A stretch of 64,000 nt of DNA from Cupriavidus pauculus (lineage in GTDB: Bacteria; Pseudomonadota; Gammaproteobacteria; Burkholderiales; Burkholderiaceae), in contig NZ_CP033969.1 of NCBI RefSeq assembly GCF_003854935.1, positions 806,001-870,000 of the forward strand, written 5' to 3'. A program made the translations under genes and the position numbers. Below, piece after piece: positions 1-8,860 of the stretch (position 1 is its first letter; each line of letters opens with the position of its first letter). The notes under the pieces are model-generated. The model saw only the letters and a list, made by a program, of their open reading frames with translations. It ran no database searches and was not told where the DNA came from.

Positions 1-52
1 CACCGCCGGCCCTCTCCCCCGGCCCCTCTCCCGCAACGCGGGAGAAGGGAGC
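1..52. repeat. Intergenic hairpin repeat (REP/BIME-like), partial
   Basis: A dyad CCCCTCTCCCGC-aac-GCGGGAGAAGGG lies at about 23-49, preceded by a CCGGCCCTCTCCCCCGG stretch. The same module recurs at 14887-14914, 25655-25800 and 36800-37175. It sits downstream of the LysR gene, whose stop is at 83, and may be cut by the window edge. Confidence 0.7.
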
Positions 53-82
53 AAACCAGGGGCTGCAAACAGACTAGCCCCA

Positions 83-1021
83 TCACCCCGCCGTGGCCGC
101 CATCCAGAACGCTTCCGCCAGCGGGCGCATCGCCGTGCGGGGCCGGTACAGGCGGATGTCGAGCGCCAGGTCGGCCGTGTCGCCGCCGGGCAGGTCGGCG
201 CGGACCAGGCGGCCGGTGTGCAGGTCATCGGCGATCAGGCGGGCGGGCAGCCAGGCCAGGCCCATCTTCTGGCGCACCATTTCGTGGACCGATTCCGCGA
301 AGTCGCTGACGGCGATGACGTCGAGCCAGCTTGCGAGCTTGCGGCGGGCGATCTCCTGGTTGACCATGCGGCCCATCGTCAGCGTCTCGGCGTAGGCGAT
401 CATCGGCACTGGCGCGGGCCGGGCGCCTGCCTTGGGCTTCTGCAGCCGGAACTCGGGCCCGCCGCGCGCGTTGGCGGCCGACACGCAGACCAGCCGCTCC
501 ACGCCCACGGCGTGGAACTGGTAGCGCGCGTCGTCGAGCATCACGGGCAGGTCGTGCGGGCTGTAGCAGAGCAGGAAATCGGCGTCGCCCTCGGTAAAGC
601 GTTCGAGCGCGTCGTGCGTGGAATGGGTGGACAGCCGCGTGCGAAAGCCGGCGCCGGCCGGGTCGTCGCGCATGGCATGGCGCAGGCCGGCCAGCCACGC
701 GGGTACCATCGATCGGGCCAGCGTCTTGCCGGTGGCGATGGTGAGCGTGCGGGCATCGGCGCGATGGGCGGCGCGCAGCGCCATGCGGGTTTCGTCCAGC
801 GTGCGCAGCGCGGTCTGCGCGGCTTCCAGGAACTGGCGGCCTTCGCGGGTCAGCCGCACCGGGTACGCGCTGCGGTCGATGAGCGGCGCCCCGGCCCAGA
901 CTTCCAGCGCTTGCATGCGGCGCCCGAACGCCGGCGGCGTGACGTTGCGCAGCTCGGCGGCCCGCGCGAGGCTGCCGGCCTGCGCCAGGCACACGAAGTC
1001 TTCGAGCCAACGGATATGCAT
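83..1021 (-). CDS. LysR-family transcriptional regulator, HypT/YjiE-like
   Basis: 312 aa, normal LysR length. The N-terminal winged HTH (about residues 1-60) contains PAFGRRMQALE, and a C-terminal effector domain follows. Segments such as TMGRMVNQEIARRK and GLAWLPARLI match the layout I remember for the E. coli hypochlorite-responsive regulator HypT (YjiE), so I place it in that subgroup by motif memory rather than alignment. It is divergent from the MerR-type gene, with about 60 bp between the starts, so the two probably share control sequences. Its target and effector are not visible in the sequence. The start is the only ATG that keeps the whole HTH. Confidence 0.85.
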   Translation of the reverse strand: MHIRWLEDFVCLAQAGSLARAAELRNVTPPAFGRRMQALEVWAGAPLIDRSAYPVRLTREGRQFLEAAQTALRTLDETRMALRAAHRADARTLTIATGKTLARSMVPAWLAGLRHAMRDDPAGAGFRTRLSTHSTHDALERFTEGDADFLLCYSPHDLPVMLDDARYQFHAVGVERLVCVSAANARGGPEFRLQKPKAGARPAPVPMIAYAETLTMGRMVNQEIARRKLASWLDVIAVSDFAESVHEMVRQKMGLAWLPARLIADDLHTGRLVRADLPGGDTADLALDIRLYRPRTAMRPLAEAFWMAATAG

Positions 1022-1080
1022 GGGGACGCCAGGAAGAGTTGGCGCATTGTAACGTCGCCGGCTCGGTTAGAATTTTCGCC

Positions 1081-1923
1081 ATGCCCTCCCAACCGCGCGG
1101 CGCCCGGCCGTCCGCATCCGCCCCTGCCTTGCCCGATGCCAGCGCACCGGCGCGCACCCCATCCCCGGAATACACGATCGACGAACTCGCGCGTGCCGCC
1201 GGCACCACGGTGCGCAATATCCGCTCGTACCAGGACCGCGGTCTGATCGACCCGCCCGAGCGGCGCGGCCGCGTGGGCATCTACACGCAGACCCATCTGG
1301 GCCGGCTGCGGCTGATCCACCATCTGCTGGCGCGCGGCTACACGCTGGCCAACATCATGGAGCTGCTCAAGGCCATCGTGGAAGGGCACGACCTGCGTTC
1401 GATCCTGGGCCTGGAGACGGCCATCAGCAGCCCCTGGAACAGCGAGGCCCCGCGCCACTATTCGTACCTGGCGCTGGCGCGGCTGTTCGGGCGGGCGATC
1501 TCTCGCCCGGCGCTGGCCCGCGCGATCTCGCTGGGGCTGCTGGAGCCGGACGGCCTGGGCTACCTGGCGCGCAGTCCGCGCGCGCTGGCGGCCGGTGCCG
1601 AAATGGCGCGCGCCGGCTTTGCGCTGGAAGACGTGCTGGACATCATCGGCCATGCGCGCGAGCACTTCCAGGCCGTCTCGGACCGCATCGTCGCGATGGT
1701 GGTGCGGGAACTGGACAAGTTCGGCGAAGGCCAGCTCCCGCCGCCGGCAGAGGTGCCGCGCATTGTCGACGTGCTGTGGCGCATCCGCCCGCTCGCGCTG
1801 GTGGCGCTGGAAACCGAGATGATGCGGGCGCTGGAGCTGTCGGCCAACAAATACCTGGGCGACCGCGTGGCCGCCATCCTCGAACATCTGCACGACGCGC
1901 CGGGGACGCCGCCCAGGGGCTGA
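1081..1923 (+). CDS. MerR-family transcriptional regulator
   Basis: 280 aa from the ATG at 1081; an in-frame TTG 42 bases upstream is less likely. After a 30-residue Ala/Pro-rich leader comes the MerR winged helix (EYTIDELARAAGTTVRNIRSYQDRGL, then the GRVGIYTQTHLGRLRLI wing). A long C-terminal ligand or dimerisation region of about 180 residues follows. There is no Cys cluster of the metal-sensing MerR type, so an organic or stress ligand is more likely. It converges on the PF10118 operon, 13 bp from the end of that operon, and is a reasonable but unproven candidate regulator for it. Confidence 0.85.
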   Translation: MPSQPRGARPSASAPALPDASAPARTPSPEYTIDELARAAGTTVRNIRSYQDRGLIDPPERRGRVGIYTQTHLGRLRLIHHLLARGYTLANIMELLKAIVEGHDLRSILGLETAISSPWNSEAPRHYSYLALARLFGRAISRPALARAISLGLLEPDGLGYLARSPRALAAGAEMARAGFALEDVLDIIGHAREHFQAVSDRIVAMVVRELDKFGEGQLPPPAEVPRIVDVLWRIRPLALVALETEMMRALELSANKYLGDRVAAILEHLHDAPGTPPRG

Positions 1924-1936
1924 CCCAGCGCCCCGG

Positions 1937-2809
1937 CTACGCCGCGCCGCGGATCGGTGGCGCCTTGGTGCTGGCGCCGGCCCGCAGCGCCGTCTCCTCG
2001 ATCTCGGCGATCAGCGGCTGGATGCGATGCAGCGCCGCGCGGTTGTCGGCGTCCCACGGATGGAAGCCGGGCCGGAAGTAGTCGAACCATTCCGGAATCA
2101 TCTTGCGCAGCACGCCGGGCGACCCCCACAGAAAGTTCACCACGCTGCCAAAGCCGGTGAGCTTGTTGCGGCAGGTGCGGTCCGCCATCACCAGCCGCAC
2201 GTGGAACACGAACACCAGCGCCCAGAACGTCACCGTCGTGGTCAGCATCGTGAACGCCCGCAGCAGGTAGCGGTACGGGCCCGGCTTCATCACCAGGTTC
2301 CAGACGTCGTAGGCCACGGCCTTGTGCTCGGTTTCCTCCAGCGCGTGCCACGTCCACACCTGCCGGTAGCCGGGCTCGGAATTGCCCATGTGGCGCGGAT
2401 CAGCCAGCATCCCGCCGGCCAGCATCGCCGTGTAGTGTTCCAGCGCGATGGTGTGCGCCAGTTGCCACGACTTCGGCAGCACCTTGCGCAGCAGGTTCAG
2501 CAGCTTTGCCACGGCGTTGTCGAGCTTTGACGCGGGCAGGCCGGCATCGTCGAGCAGCCGGTTGTAGAGGATGTGCTCGCGCGTGTGCATGGCCTCCTGG
2601 CCGATGAAGCCGGCCACGGCCTGCTTGAGCTCGGGGTCGGTCACGCGGTCGCGGTAGTTGCGCACGCTGTCCATGAAAAAGCGCTCGCCGGCCGGAAAGA
2701 AGATCGACAGCGCGTTGATGAAATGGGTCACGTGCGGCCCGCGCTCGTGCCAGTCGCAGATGCGCGCCGGCGGAAGGTGGGGATGCACGTCACGGCGGAC
2801 TGGCATCAT
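1937..2809 (-). CDS. PF10118 'metal-dependent hydrolase' with diiron-like ligand pattern
   Basis: 290 aa, recognised as the PF10118 family usually named predicted metal-dependent hydrolase. The potential ligands are spaced as in ferritin-like diiron enzymes: E42, E72-x-x-H75 (QEAMH), E124 (ALEHY) and E159-x-x-H162 (EETEH). The C-terminal half has hydrophobic helices near residues 180-215 that may associate with membrane. It is the last gene of a four-gene operon and its start overlaps the stop of the alpha/beta hydrolase (ATGA at 2806-2809). An adjacent second ATG gives a one-residue shorter alternative. The diiron pattern suggests oxygen or redox chemistry beside the flavin monooxygenase; hydrolase activity is only the family label. 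Confidence 0.8.
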   Translation of the reverse strand: MMPVRRDVHPHLPPARICDWHERGPHVTHFINALSIFFPAGERFFMDSVRNYRDRVTDPELKQAVAGFIGQEAMHTREHILYNRLLDDAGLPASKLDNAVAKLLNLLRKVLPKSWQLAHTIALEHYTAMLAGGMLADPRHMGNSEPGYRQVWTWHALEETEHKAVAYDVWNLVMKPGPYRYLLRAFTMLTTTVTFWALVFVFHVRLVMADRTCRNKLTGFGSVVNFLWGSPGVLRKMIPEWFDYFRPGFHPWDADNRAALHRIQPLIAEIEETALRAGASTKAPPIRGAA

Positions 2810-3804
2810 GATGTGGACTCCTGTGCAAGGGCTGGCGCCGCGGGGGCGCGGTTCAGGAAACGCAGCAGGTCGGCCGCCACGCGCTGCGGGTCTTCCTCCA
2901 TCGGCACGTGCCCCAGCCCCGCGTAGCGGCGCAGCGTCACGTCGGGCAGGCGGGCTGCGAAGGCGTCGGCGTGCGCGGGCGGAACCCAGCGGTCGCGGTC
3001 GCCCCAGAGCACCAGCGTGGGCTGGCGCACGCCGCGCAGGCGTTCGGTATCGATCTGGTCGAAATCAAGCTTCGGCACCATGCGGCCCACGGCCTCGCGG
3101 CTGCCGGCCGCGTAGAAGAAGTCGACGTAGCGGCGGAACGTGGCCTCCGGCACGCGCGTGGCGTCGCCGTAGACGTCGCGCGTGGCTGCGCGGATGATCC
3201 ATTCGGGCAGCAGCCACGGCGCCGACCAGCGCACCGCGGCATGGCGGAACAGGTCGATATAGATCGGCAGCTTCATCGGAAAGCCGGCCGCGTCGATCAG
3301 CACCAGCCGGTTCACCATCGACGGCCGCCGCGCCGCCAGGTCCCACGCCACCAGCCCGCCCAGCGAATTGCCAACGAACGTGGCGCGCTGCAGCCCGATG
3401 GCGGCCAGGAAGGCGTCGATGAATGCGCGGTAGGCGTCGATATCCATCGTCACGATGCGTCCGCGTGCATCGCGCAGCGGGCCGGTCAGCCCGAACGGCG
3501 CCAGGTCCAGCCGGATCACGCGATGGTGCTGGCGCAGCGCCGGCAGCACGCCTTCCCAGGTATGGAGCGACGCGCCAAAGCCGTGGATCAGCACCAGCGG
3601 CTCGCCCTCGGGCGCGCCTTCGTCGGTGTAGTGGACCAGCGCGCCCATCACCTGCACCCAGCGCGACGCCGGCAGCGCGTAGCGGCGCGCCAGCGTATCG
3701 CGCGACAGGCTGAACAGGCCCACGCGCCCCTGGCCGAACCAGCGCGTGAAGGTGCCCGGCGGCGATTGCAGCACCGCTTCACGTGGCAGCGCGGCGCGCG
3801 TCAT
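2806..3804 (-). CDS. Alpha/beta hydrolase
   Basis: 332 aa. It has the oxyanion motif HGFG (74-77), the nucleophile elbow GNSLGG with Ser147, a late Asp in LVLWGDRDRWVPP and a C-terminal His in GLGHVPMEEDP, so the triad is complete. The cap region (about 165-240) is typical of ester or lactone hydrolases. The open frame continues upstream into the neighbouring gene, but translation should start at the ATG at 3804, which overlaps the SDR stop (ATGA). In an operon with a Baeyer-Villiger-type monooxygenase and an SDR, hydrolysis of the resulting ester or lactone is the natural role. The substrate is unknown. Confidence 0.88.
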   Translation of the reverse strand: MTRAALPREAVLQSPPGTFTRWFGQGRVGLFSLSRDTLARRYALPASRWVQVMGALVHYTDEGAPEGEPLVLIHGFGASLHTWEGVLPALRQHHRVIRLDLAPFGLTGPLRDARGRIVTMDIDAYRAFIDAFLAAIGLQRATFVGNSLGGLVAWDLAARRPSMVNRLVLIDAAGFPMKLPIYIDLFRHAAVRWSAPWLLPEWIIRAATRDVYGDATRVPEATFRRYVDFFYAAGSREAVGRMVPKLDFDQIDTERLRGVRQPTLVLWGDRDRWVPPAHADAFAARLPDVTLRRYAGLGHVPMEEDPQRVAADLLRFLNRAPAAPALAQESTS

Positions 3805-4694
3805 GCGGCGTCTCCGGTGCGGGCCGGCGCGGCGGCGGCATCTGGCACGAGCTGCTTGCGCTTGCGGCGCGCCTCGCGCACCACCAGCGACTGGTAGGCC
3901 GCCGGCAGCAGCCGCGCCATGGCGTCGGCCGCATAGGCATCGGGCCCGATCAGCACGCGGCGCTTGTTGGCCCGCACGCCGGCCAGGATCACGCGCGCGG
4001 CCTTGTCTGCCGACGTGATGAAGAACTTCTCGAATTCCTCGCGGCCCTGCTGGGCGTCGCGCACCAGCAGGCCGTTGACGCTGGGCGACACCCGGCTCGA
4101 CCGCGCGATGTTGGTCTTGATGCCGCCCGGGTGCACGGTCGTGGCCGACACGCCGCACTGCATCAGGTCCAGCTCCTGGCGCAGCGATTCGGTAAAGCCG
4201 CGCACCGCGTACTTGCTGGCGTTGTAGGCGCCCATGCCCGGCTGGGCGAACAGGCCGAAGACGCTGGACGTGTTGACCACGTGGCCTTCGCCGCTGGCCT
4301 TCAGGTACGGCAGGAACGCCTTGGTGCCGTGCACCACGCCCCAGAAGTTGATGCCGAGGATCCATTCCAGGTCGTCGTAGCCCATGCCCTCGACCGTGCT
4401 CGACAGCGCCACGCCAGCGTTGTTGAAGATCAGGTTCACGCGGCCGTGGTCGCGGGCCACGGCGTCGGCCCAGGCGTGCACGGCGGCGCGGTCGGCCACG
4501 TCCACGCAGGCGATGGTGGCGCGCACGTCGGGCGCCACGCGCCGCACGTCGGCCAGCGTCTGCGCCAGCCCGGCTTCGTCGCGGTCGCACATCGCCACGT
4601 GGCAGCCGGCCTGGGCCAACTGCACGGCCAGCGCGCGGCCCATGCCCGAGCCGGCGCCCGTGATGGCGGCTACCCGGTTGCGGAAATCCTTCAT
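3801..4694 (-). CDS. Short-chain dehydrogenase/reductase (SDR)
   Basis: 297 aa classical SDR. The nucleotide-binding motif TGAGSGMGR is at residues 12-20, NNAG at 91-94, the catalytic Ser in NTSS (143-144) and the YNASK motif places Tyr157 and Lys161. A C-terminal extension of about 40 residues ends in a basic Ala-rich tail. The start at 4694 has a GAGGAG-type ribosome site just upstream; longer in-frame starts would run into the intergenic spacer. It lies between the flavin monooxygenase and the alpha/beta hydrolase and would interconvert an alcohol and a ketone feeding the monooxygenase. NAD or NADP preference cannot be decided by eye. Confidence 0.9.
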   Translation of the reverse strand: MKDFRNRVAAITGAGSGMGRALAVQLAQAGCHVAMCDRDEAGLAQTLADVRRVAPDVRATIACVDVADRAAVHAWADAVARDHGRVNLIFNNAGVALSSTVEGMGYDDLEWILGINFWGVVHGTKAFLPYLKASGEGHVVNTSSVFGLFAQPGMGAYNASKYAVRGFTESLRQELDLMQCGVSATTVHPGGIKTNIARSSRVSPSVNGLLVRDAQQGREEFEKFFITSADKAARVILAGVRANKRRVLIGPDAYAADAMARLLPAAYQSLVVREARRKRKQLVPDAAAAPARTGDAA

Positions 4695-4728
4695 GCGTGG
4701 CTCCTCTGTCGTTGTGCGGATCGCCGCG

Positions 4729-6291
4729 TCACGCGCGGACCGTTTCGGCATGCCCCGGCTCGGCGGCAGCGGCGTTGCCATGGCGCACCGGCCAGCGCTC
4801 GTAGTCGCCCATGCGGAACGTGGCCGTGGCGCGGCGGAACTGGAACGTGAAGCCGGGCCAGAGCGTGGTGTTTTTGCGGCTGCGCGGGTCGATGTACCAG
4901 CTCGCGCAGCCGCCGGCCGTCCAGATCGCATGGCCGAGCTTGCGCTGGATGCCCTGGTTGAAGTTCGCCTGCACGGTCGGGCGCACGTCCACGGCCTGCA
5001 CGCCGTCGCGGCGCATCTGGCGCAGTGCGTCGAGCACGTAGTTCACCTGCGACTCGATCATGAACACCATCGAGCTGTGGCCCAGCCCTGTGTTCGGCCC
5101 GACGATCAGGAACAGGTTGGGAAATCCGGCCACGGTGGTGCCCAGGTACGCCTCGGCGCCGTCGCGCCAGGCATCGAGCAGGTCGCGCCCGTCGCGGCCG
5201 ACGATCACGCCGCGCGGCAGCGGATCGGTGGCATGAAAGCCGGTGCCCAGGATGATGGCGTCCGCTGGCCGGCGCGTGCCGTCGCGCAGCACCACGGCGT
5301 CTGGCTCCACGCGCGCGATGCCGGCGGTCACCACGTCGACGTTCTCGCGCATCAGCGCCGGGTAGTAGTCGTTGGAGATCAGCACGCGCTTGCAGCCGAT
5401 GGTGTAGTCGGGCGTCAGCGCCTGGCGCAGCGCGGGGTCGGGCACCTGCCGCTTCAGGTGGCGGCGCGCCACCTGCTCCACCGCCTTCATCAGCCGGGGA
5501 TGGATCACGAAACCGAGCACGCGCGATTCCAGCATCCAGTACAGGCCGGTGCGGACCAGCGCCTGCGTGGCCGGCACATGGCGGAACAGCCAGCGCTCGG
5601 CCGCCGTGACCGTGCGGTCCGGCTTGGGCATGATCCACGGCGGCGTGCGCTGGTAGAGATCGAGCCGCGCCACCTGCGGCGCGATCTGCGGCACGAACTG
5701 GATGGCGCTGGCGCCCGTGCCGATCACGGCCACGCGCTTGCCGGCCAGCGGGTAGTCGTGGCGCCACTGCTGGGAATGGAACAGCGTGCCGGCGAATGTG
5801 TCGAGGCCCGGGATATCGGGGATGGCCGGCCGGCTCAGCCCGCCCATGCCGGACACCAGCACGCGGGCGCGCACGCGCCGGCCATCGCGCATCCGCAGCC
5901 GCCAGAGCGCGGCGCCAGCGTCCCATTCGGCGCGCGCCAGCTCGTGGCCCAGCCGCAGGTGGCCGCGCAGGCCGAAGCGGTCTGTGCAGTGTTCGAGATA
6001 GCGGCGGATCTCCGGCTGGCGCGAGAACATGCGCGACCAGTCCGGATTCGGCGCGAACGAGAACGAGTAGAGATGCGATTGCACGTCGCAGGCGCAGCCG
6101 GGGTAGTGGTTGTCGCGCCAGGTGCCGCCCACCGAATCGGCCTTCTCGAAGATCAGGAAGTCGTCCACGCCCGACTGCTTGAGCCGGATGCCCATGCCGA
6201 GCCCGGCAAACCCGCTGCCGATGATGGCGATGTCGCACGCCTGTTCCGGCTCGGACGAGAGAAACGCTGGCAGCTCGGCGGGTGCATTCAT
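4729..6291 (-). CDS. Flavin-containing / Baeyer-Villiger-type monooxygenase
   Basis: 520 aa. The FAD Rossmann motif GSGFAG is at residues 25-30, followed by GGTWRDNHYPGCACD typical of class B flavoprotein monooxygenases. FAGTLFHSQQW (166-176) fits the Baeyer-Villiger fingerprint FxGxxxHxxxW, although the residue after the Trp is Arg rather than Pro or Asp. A second dinucleotide motif, VAVIGTGASA, starts near residue 187. The start MNAPAEL at 6291 leaves a normal N-terminus; longer in-frame versions would translate through the candidate promoter and operator at 6363-6408. It is first in the operon FMO - SDR - hydrolase - PF10118, consistent with ketone to ester to acid-plus-alcohol breakdown or lipid tailoring. 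Confidence 0.9.
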   Translation of the reverse strand: MNAPAELPAFLSSEPEQACDIAIIGSGFAGLGMGIRLKQSGVDDFLIFEKADSVGGTWRDNHYPGCACDVQSHLYSFSFAPNPDWSRMFSRQPEIRRYLEHCTDRFGLRGHLRLGHELARAEWDAGAALWRLRMRDGRRVRARVLVSGMGGLSRPAIPDIPGLDTFAGTLFHSQQWRHDYPLAGKRVAVIGTGASAIQFVPQIAPQVARLDLYQRTPPWIMPKPDRTVTAAERWLFRHVPATQALVRTGLYWMLESRVLGFVIHPRLMKAVEQVARRHLKRQVPDPALRQALTPDYTIGCKRVLISNDYYPALMRENVDVVTAGIARVEPDAVVLRDGTRRPADAIILGTGFHATDPLPRGVIVGRDGRDLLDAWRDGAEAYLGTTVAGFPNLFLIVGPNTGLGHSSMVFMIESQVNYVLDALRQMRRDGVQAVDVRPTVQANFNQGIQRKLGHAIWTAGGCASWYIDPRSRKNTTLWPGFTFQFRRATATFRMGDYERWPVRHGNAAAAEPGHAETVRA

Positions 6292-6638
6292 GAGGGCGCT
6301 TTCCGGTCTGGTGCCACGTCGCGTCCGCCGGGGGTGGCGAGGGCTGCGAACACCGTTGATTGTGACATTGATCGATGTCATCGTAGGGTCCGCTGCCGGG
6401 TCGGTCAAATGCGGTGGATGGAAGGATTGCTCTATTTTTCGGCGATATCCAGCGCCGTTGGCGTCACATTAAACGGCGTTCGTGCCGAAAGACCGGCATG
6501 GCAGGCGCCAGTCGGTCGTGCGTTTGAAACCGTTGCACGGCCCAAAAAAGAAATGCGCCGCTTCGGCAGAATCGCAACGCCGCCCCAGTGCGGCCGCGCC
6601 AGCCCCCGGCGACGCGCAGAACAACATCCGGAGACACG
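6292..6638. other. Divergent intergenic region, monooxygenase operon / GMC operon
   Basis: 347 bp without a convincing gene between two divergent operons. It contains the promoter/operator described at 6363-6408 and, at 6522-6536, a sequence resembling one upstream of the PsrA-like TetR gene (8929-8943). I see no clear sigma70 promoter for the rightward operon. Confidence 0.6.
6363..6408 (-). promoter_or_regulatory. Candidate promoter and operator of the monooxygenase operon
   Basis: On the minus strand, TTGACC (6403-6408) and TACGAT (6380-6385) are separated by exactly 17 bp, a plausible sigma70 promoter. Directly downstream, across the expected transcription start, lies an 18-bp dyad TGACAT-TGATCG-ATGTCA (6363-6380; arms perfect, 16 of 18 positions symmetric). 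A repressor site is the simplest reading. The MerR or TetR proteins encoded nearby are candidates, but nothing in the sequence proves which one binds. Confidence 0.5.
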
Positions 6639-7223
6639 ATGACAAACCCTGCCGATCCTGCCGTCCCGCCCGACCCGTCGCGCCGGGTGTTCCTGAAGCT
6701 CGGTGCCGGGCTATCAGCCGCCGTGGCCTGCTCGGCGCTGCTGCCGGGGCTGACGGGCTGCTCGCCGGCCGATACGCCGCCGCAGCCCGGCATGGCGTGG
6801 CTGCGCCCGGCGGACGTGGCGCTGTTCCGCGCGGTGCTGCCGGCCGTGGCGAGCGAACTCGAAGGGCTTGACGCGGCAACCCGCGCACGGCGCATCGACG
6901 CGGCCATGCGCAACATCGACGGCACCATTGCGGCGATGGACCTCAACGCACGCCACGAACTGCGCAAGCTGCTGGACCTGCTGGCCAGCGCGCCGCTGCG
7001 CTGGTTGCTGGCGGGCGTGCGCACGCCGTGGCACGCCGCCACGCCGGACCAGGTGCGCGCGTTCCTGGCGCGCTGGCGCGGCAGCCGGATCGGCGCGCTC
7101 AACGCCGGCGGCGTGGTGCTTGTGAAGCTGGCCAGCGTGAGCTACTTCGTCGCGCCGGACACCTGGGCCGCCAGCGGCTATCCCGGCCCCAACCCCGCCA
7201 TCTACCGCGCCCTCCAGGGCTGA
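6639..7223 (+). CDS. Tat-exported lipoprotein, small partner of GMC oxidoreductase
   Basis: 194 aa. The N-terminus has a twin-arginine motif SRRVFLK (Arg15-Arg16), a hydrophobic stretch and a lipobox-like LTGC ending at Cys41, so a Tat-exported and possibly lipidated protein is predicted. The rest is helical, with no catalytic motif that I recognise. Its position, 5 bp before a GMC oxidoreductase, matches the small Tat-signal subunits (gluconate 2-dehydrogenase subunit 3-like) that accompany membrane-linked GMC dehydrogenases and carry them across the membrane. The ATG at 6639 follows CCGGAGAC; an upstream in-frame start would bury the signal peptide. Confidence 0.75.
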   Translation: MTNPADPAVPPDPSRRVFLKLGAGLSAAVACSALLPGLTGCSPADTPPQPGMAWLRPADVALFRAVLPAVASELEGLDAATRARRIDAAMRNIDGTIAAMDLNARHELRKLLDLLASAPLRWLLAGVRTPWHAATPDQVRAFLARWRGSRIGALNAGGVVLVKLASVSYFVAPDTWAASGYPGPNPAIYRALQG

Positions 7224-7228
7224 CCGCC

Positions 7229-8824
7229 ATGCCGATTCCCGATCTCTACAGCGCCGGCATCGCGTCCGGCTGGAAGGTGCTGGACGCCGCCACGTTCACC
7301 GCGCCGCGCACCATCGACGCCGACGTTGTCATCGTCGGCACCGGCGCGGGCGGCGGCATTGCCGCCGAGCTGCTCAGCGAGGCCGGGCTGAACGTGGTGA
7401 TGGTGGAGGAGGGCGGCCTGCACACGTCCGACAGCTTCCGCGACATGGACGAGGCGCGCGCCTATCGCACCCTGTATCAGGAGGCCGCCGCGCGGGCCAC
7501 GTCGGACGGCGCCATCTCGATCCTGCAGGGCCGCGCCGTGGGCGGCAGCACCACGGTGAACTGGTCGTCGAGCTTCCGCACCCCGCCGCGCACGCTGGCG
7601 CACTGGGCTGCGCACCACGCGGTGGCCGGCCACGGCGAGCAGGACATGGCGCCATGGTTCGCCCGGATCGAGGAACGGCTCAGCATGGCGCCGTGGGCGA
7701 TGGATCCGAACCCGAACAACGCGGTGCTGCGGCGCGGGTGCGAAGCGCTCGGCTGGGAGTGGCACGTGATCCCGCGCAACGTGAAGGGCTGCTGGAATTC
7801 GGGCTACTGCGGCCTTGGCTGTCCGGTGAACGCCAAGCAGTCGATGCTGGTGTCGACGATCCCCGCCGCGCTGGCGCATGGCGCCACACTGGTCCACCGG
7901 CTGCGGGTACGGGCCATCGACCATGACGGCAAGGCCGTGCGGGGCGTGACGGGCGACGCGCTGGGCCATGACGGCTACTCGCCGACCGGCATCCGCGTCA
8001 CCGTCCGCGCCCGCCATGTCATTGCCGCGGGCGGGGCCATCAACACCCCGGCGCTGCTGCTGCGATCCCGCGTGCCCGACCCGTACCAGCGGCTCGGCCA
8101 ACGCACGTTTATTCATCCGGTGAATTTGAGTGTCGCCAAAATGCCGGAGAAAATCGATCCATACTATGGCGCGCCGCAGTCGATCGCGTCTGACCACTTC
8201 CAGTGGCGCCACGGCGCGACCGGGCCGATCGGCTACAAGCTCGAAGTCCCGCCGATGTTCCCGGGCATCAGCGCCGGCGTGCTGAACGGCATGGGCGACG
8301 ACCTGCGGCGCGACATGGCCGCGCTGCCGCACGCCAACGCCATGCTGGCGCTGCTGCGCGACGGCTTTGTGCCCGAAAGCCCCGGCGGGCGGGTCCGGAT
8401 TGCCGACGATGGCAGCCCGATCCTGGACTACGAAGTGAGCGACTACCTATGGGACGGGGTGCGCCGGGCCTACCTGAGCATGGCCGAGGCCCAGTTCGCG
8501 GCCGGGGCGCAGCGGGTGCGGCCGGCCCACCTGGATGCCACGTGGTACACAAGCTGGCCGCAGGCGCGCGACGCCATCGGCCAGTTGCCGCTCAAGCCGT
8601 TCCGCGTGCTCCTGTTCAGTGCGCACCTGATGGGCGGCTGCGCGATGAGCGAGGATCCGGCGCGCGGCGTGGTGAGCAGCGCGGGCCGCCATCACCAGTT
8701 GCCGAACCTGTACGTGCTCGACGGATCGGTATTTCCTACCAGCATCGGGGCCAATCCCCAGTTGTCAGTGCTGGCCCTGGCGGCGCAGAATGCCACGACG
8801 TTGCGCAAGACCATCACGGCGTGA
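7229..8824 (+). CDS. GMC-family FAD oxidoreductase (long-chain alcohol / sterol oxidase-like)
   Basis: 531 aa. The FAD motif GTGAGG is at residues 37-42, GRAVGGSTTVNWSSSFRTP is a GMC signature, and the C-terminus has HLMGGC and GSVFPTSIGANPQLSV, which include the usual catalytic His and Asn positions. A Cys-rich stretch GCWNSGYCGLGCPVNAKQS near residue 185 is typical of the long-chain alcohol oxidase and cholesterol oxidase-like branch. It has no signal peptide of its own, so export with the preceding Tat protein is plausible. It probably oxidises a hydrophobic alcohol and passes electrons to a carrier or oxygen. The start at 7229 is the ATG five bases after the upstream stop. Confidence 0.88.
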   Translation: MPIPDLYSAGIASGWKVLDAATFTAPRTIDADVVIVGTGAGGGIAAELLSEAGLNVVMVEEGGLHTSDSFRDMDEARAYRTLYQEAAARATSDGAISILQGRAVGGSTTVNWSSSFRTPPRTLAHWAAHHAVAGHGEQDMAPWFARIEERLSMAPWAMDPNPNNAVLRRGCEALGWEWHVIPRNVKGCWNSGYCGLGCPVNAKQSMLVSTIPAALAHGATLVHRLRVRAIDHDGKAVRGVTGDALGHDGYSPTGIRVTVRARHVIAAGGAINTPALLLRSRVPDPYQRLGQRTFIHPVNLSVAKMPEKIDPYYGAPQSIASDHFQWRHGATGPIGYKLEVPPMFPGISAGVLNGMGDDLRRDMAALPHANAMLALLRDGFVPESPGGRVRIADDGSPILDYEVSDYLWDGVRRAYLSMAEAQFAAGAQRVRPAHLDATWYTSWPQARDAIGQLPLKPFRVLLFSAHLMGGCAMSEDPARGVVSSAGRHHQLPNLYVLDGSVFPTSIGANPQLSVLALAAQNATTLRKTITA

Positions 8825-8860
8825 CTGAAATCGCCTGGCGGAATCGGCCACCACAGAAGG

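Noticed and set aside
6292-6408. N-terminal extension of the flavin monooxygenase
   Set aside because: It translates through a promoter-like region and dyad and adds residues with no family match; the Met at 6291 leaves a normal N-terminus.
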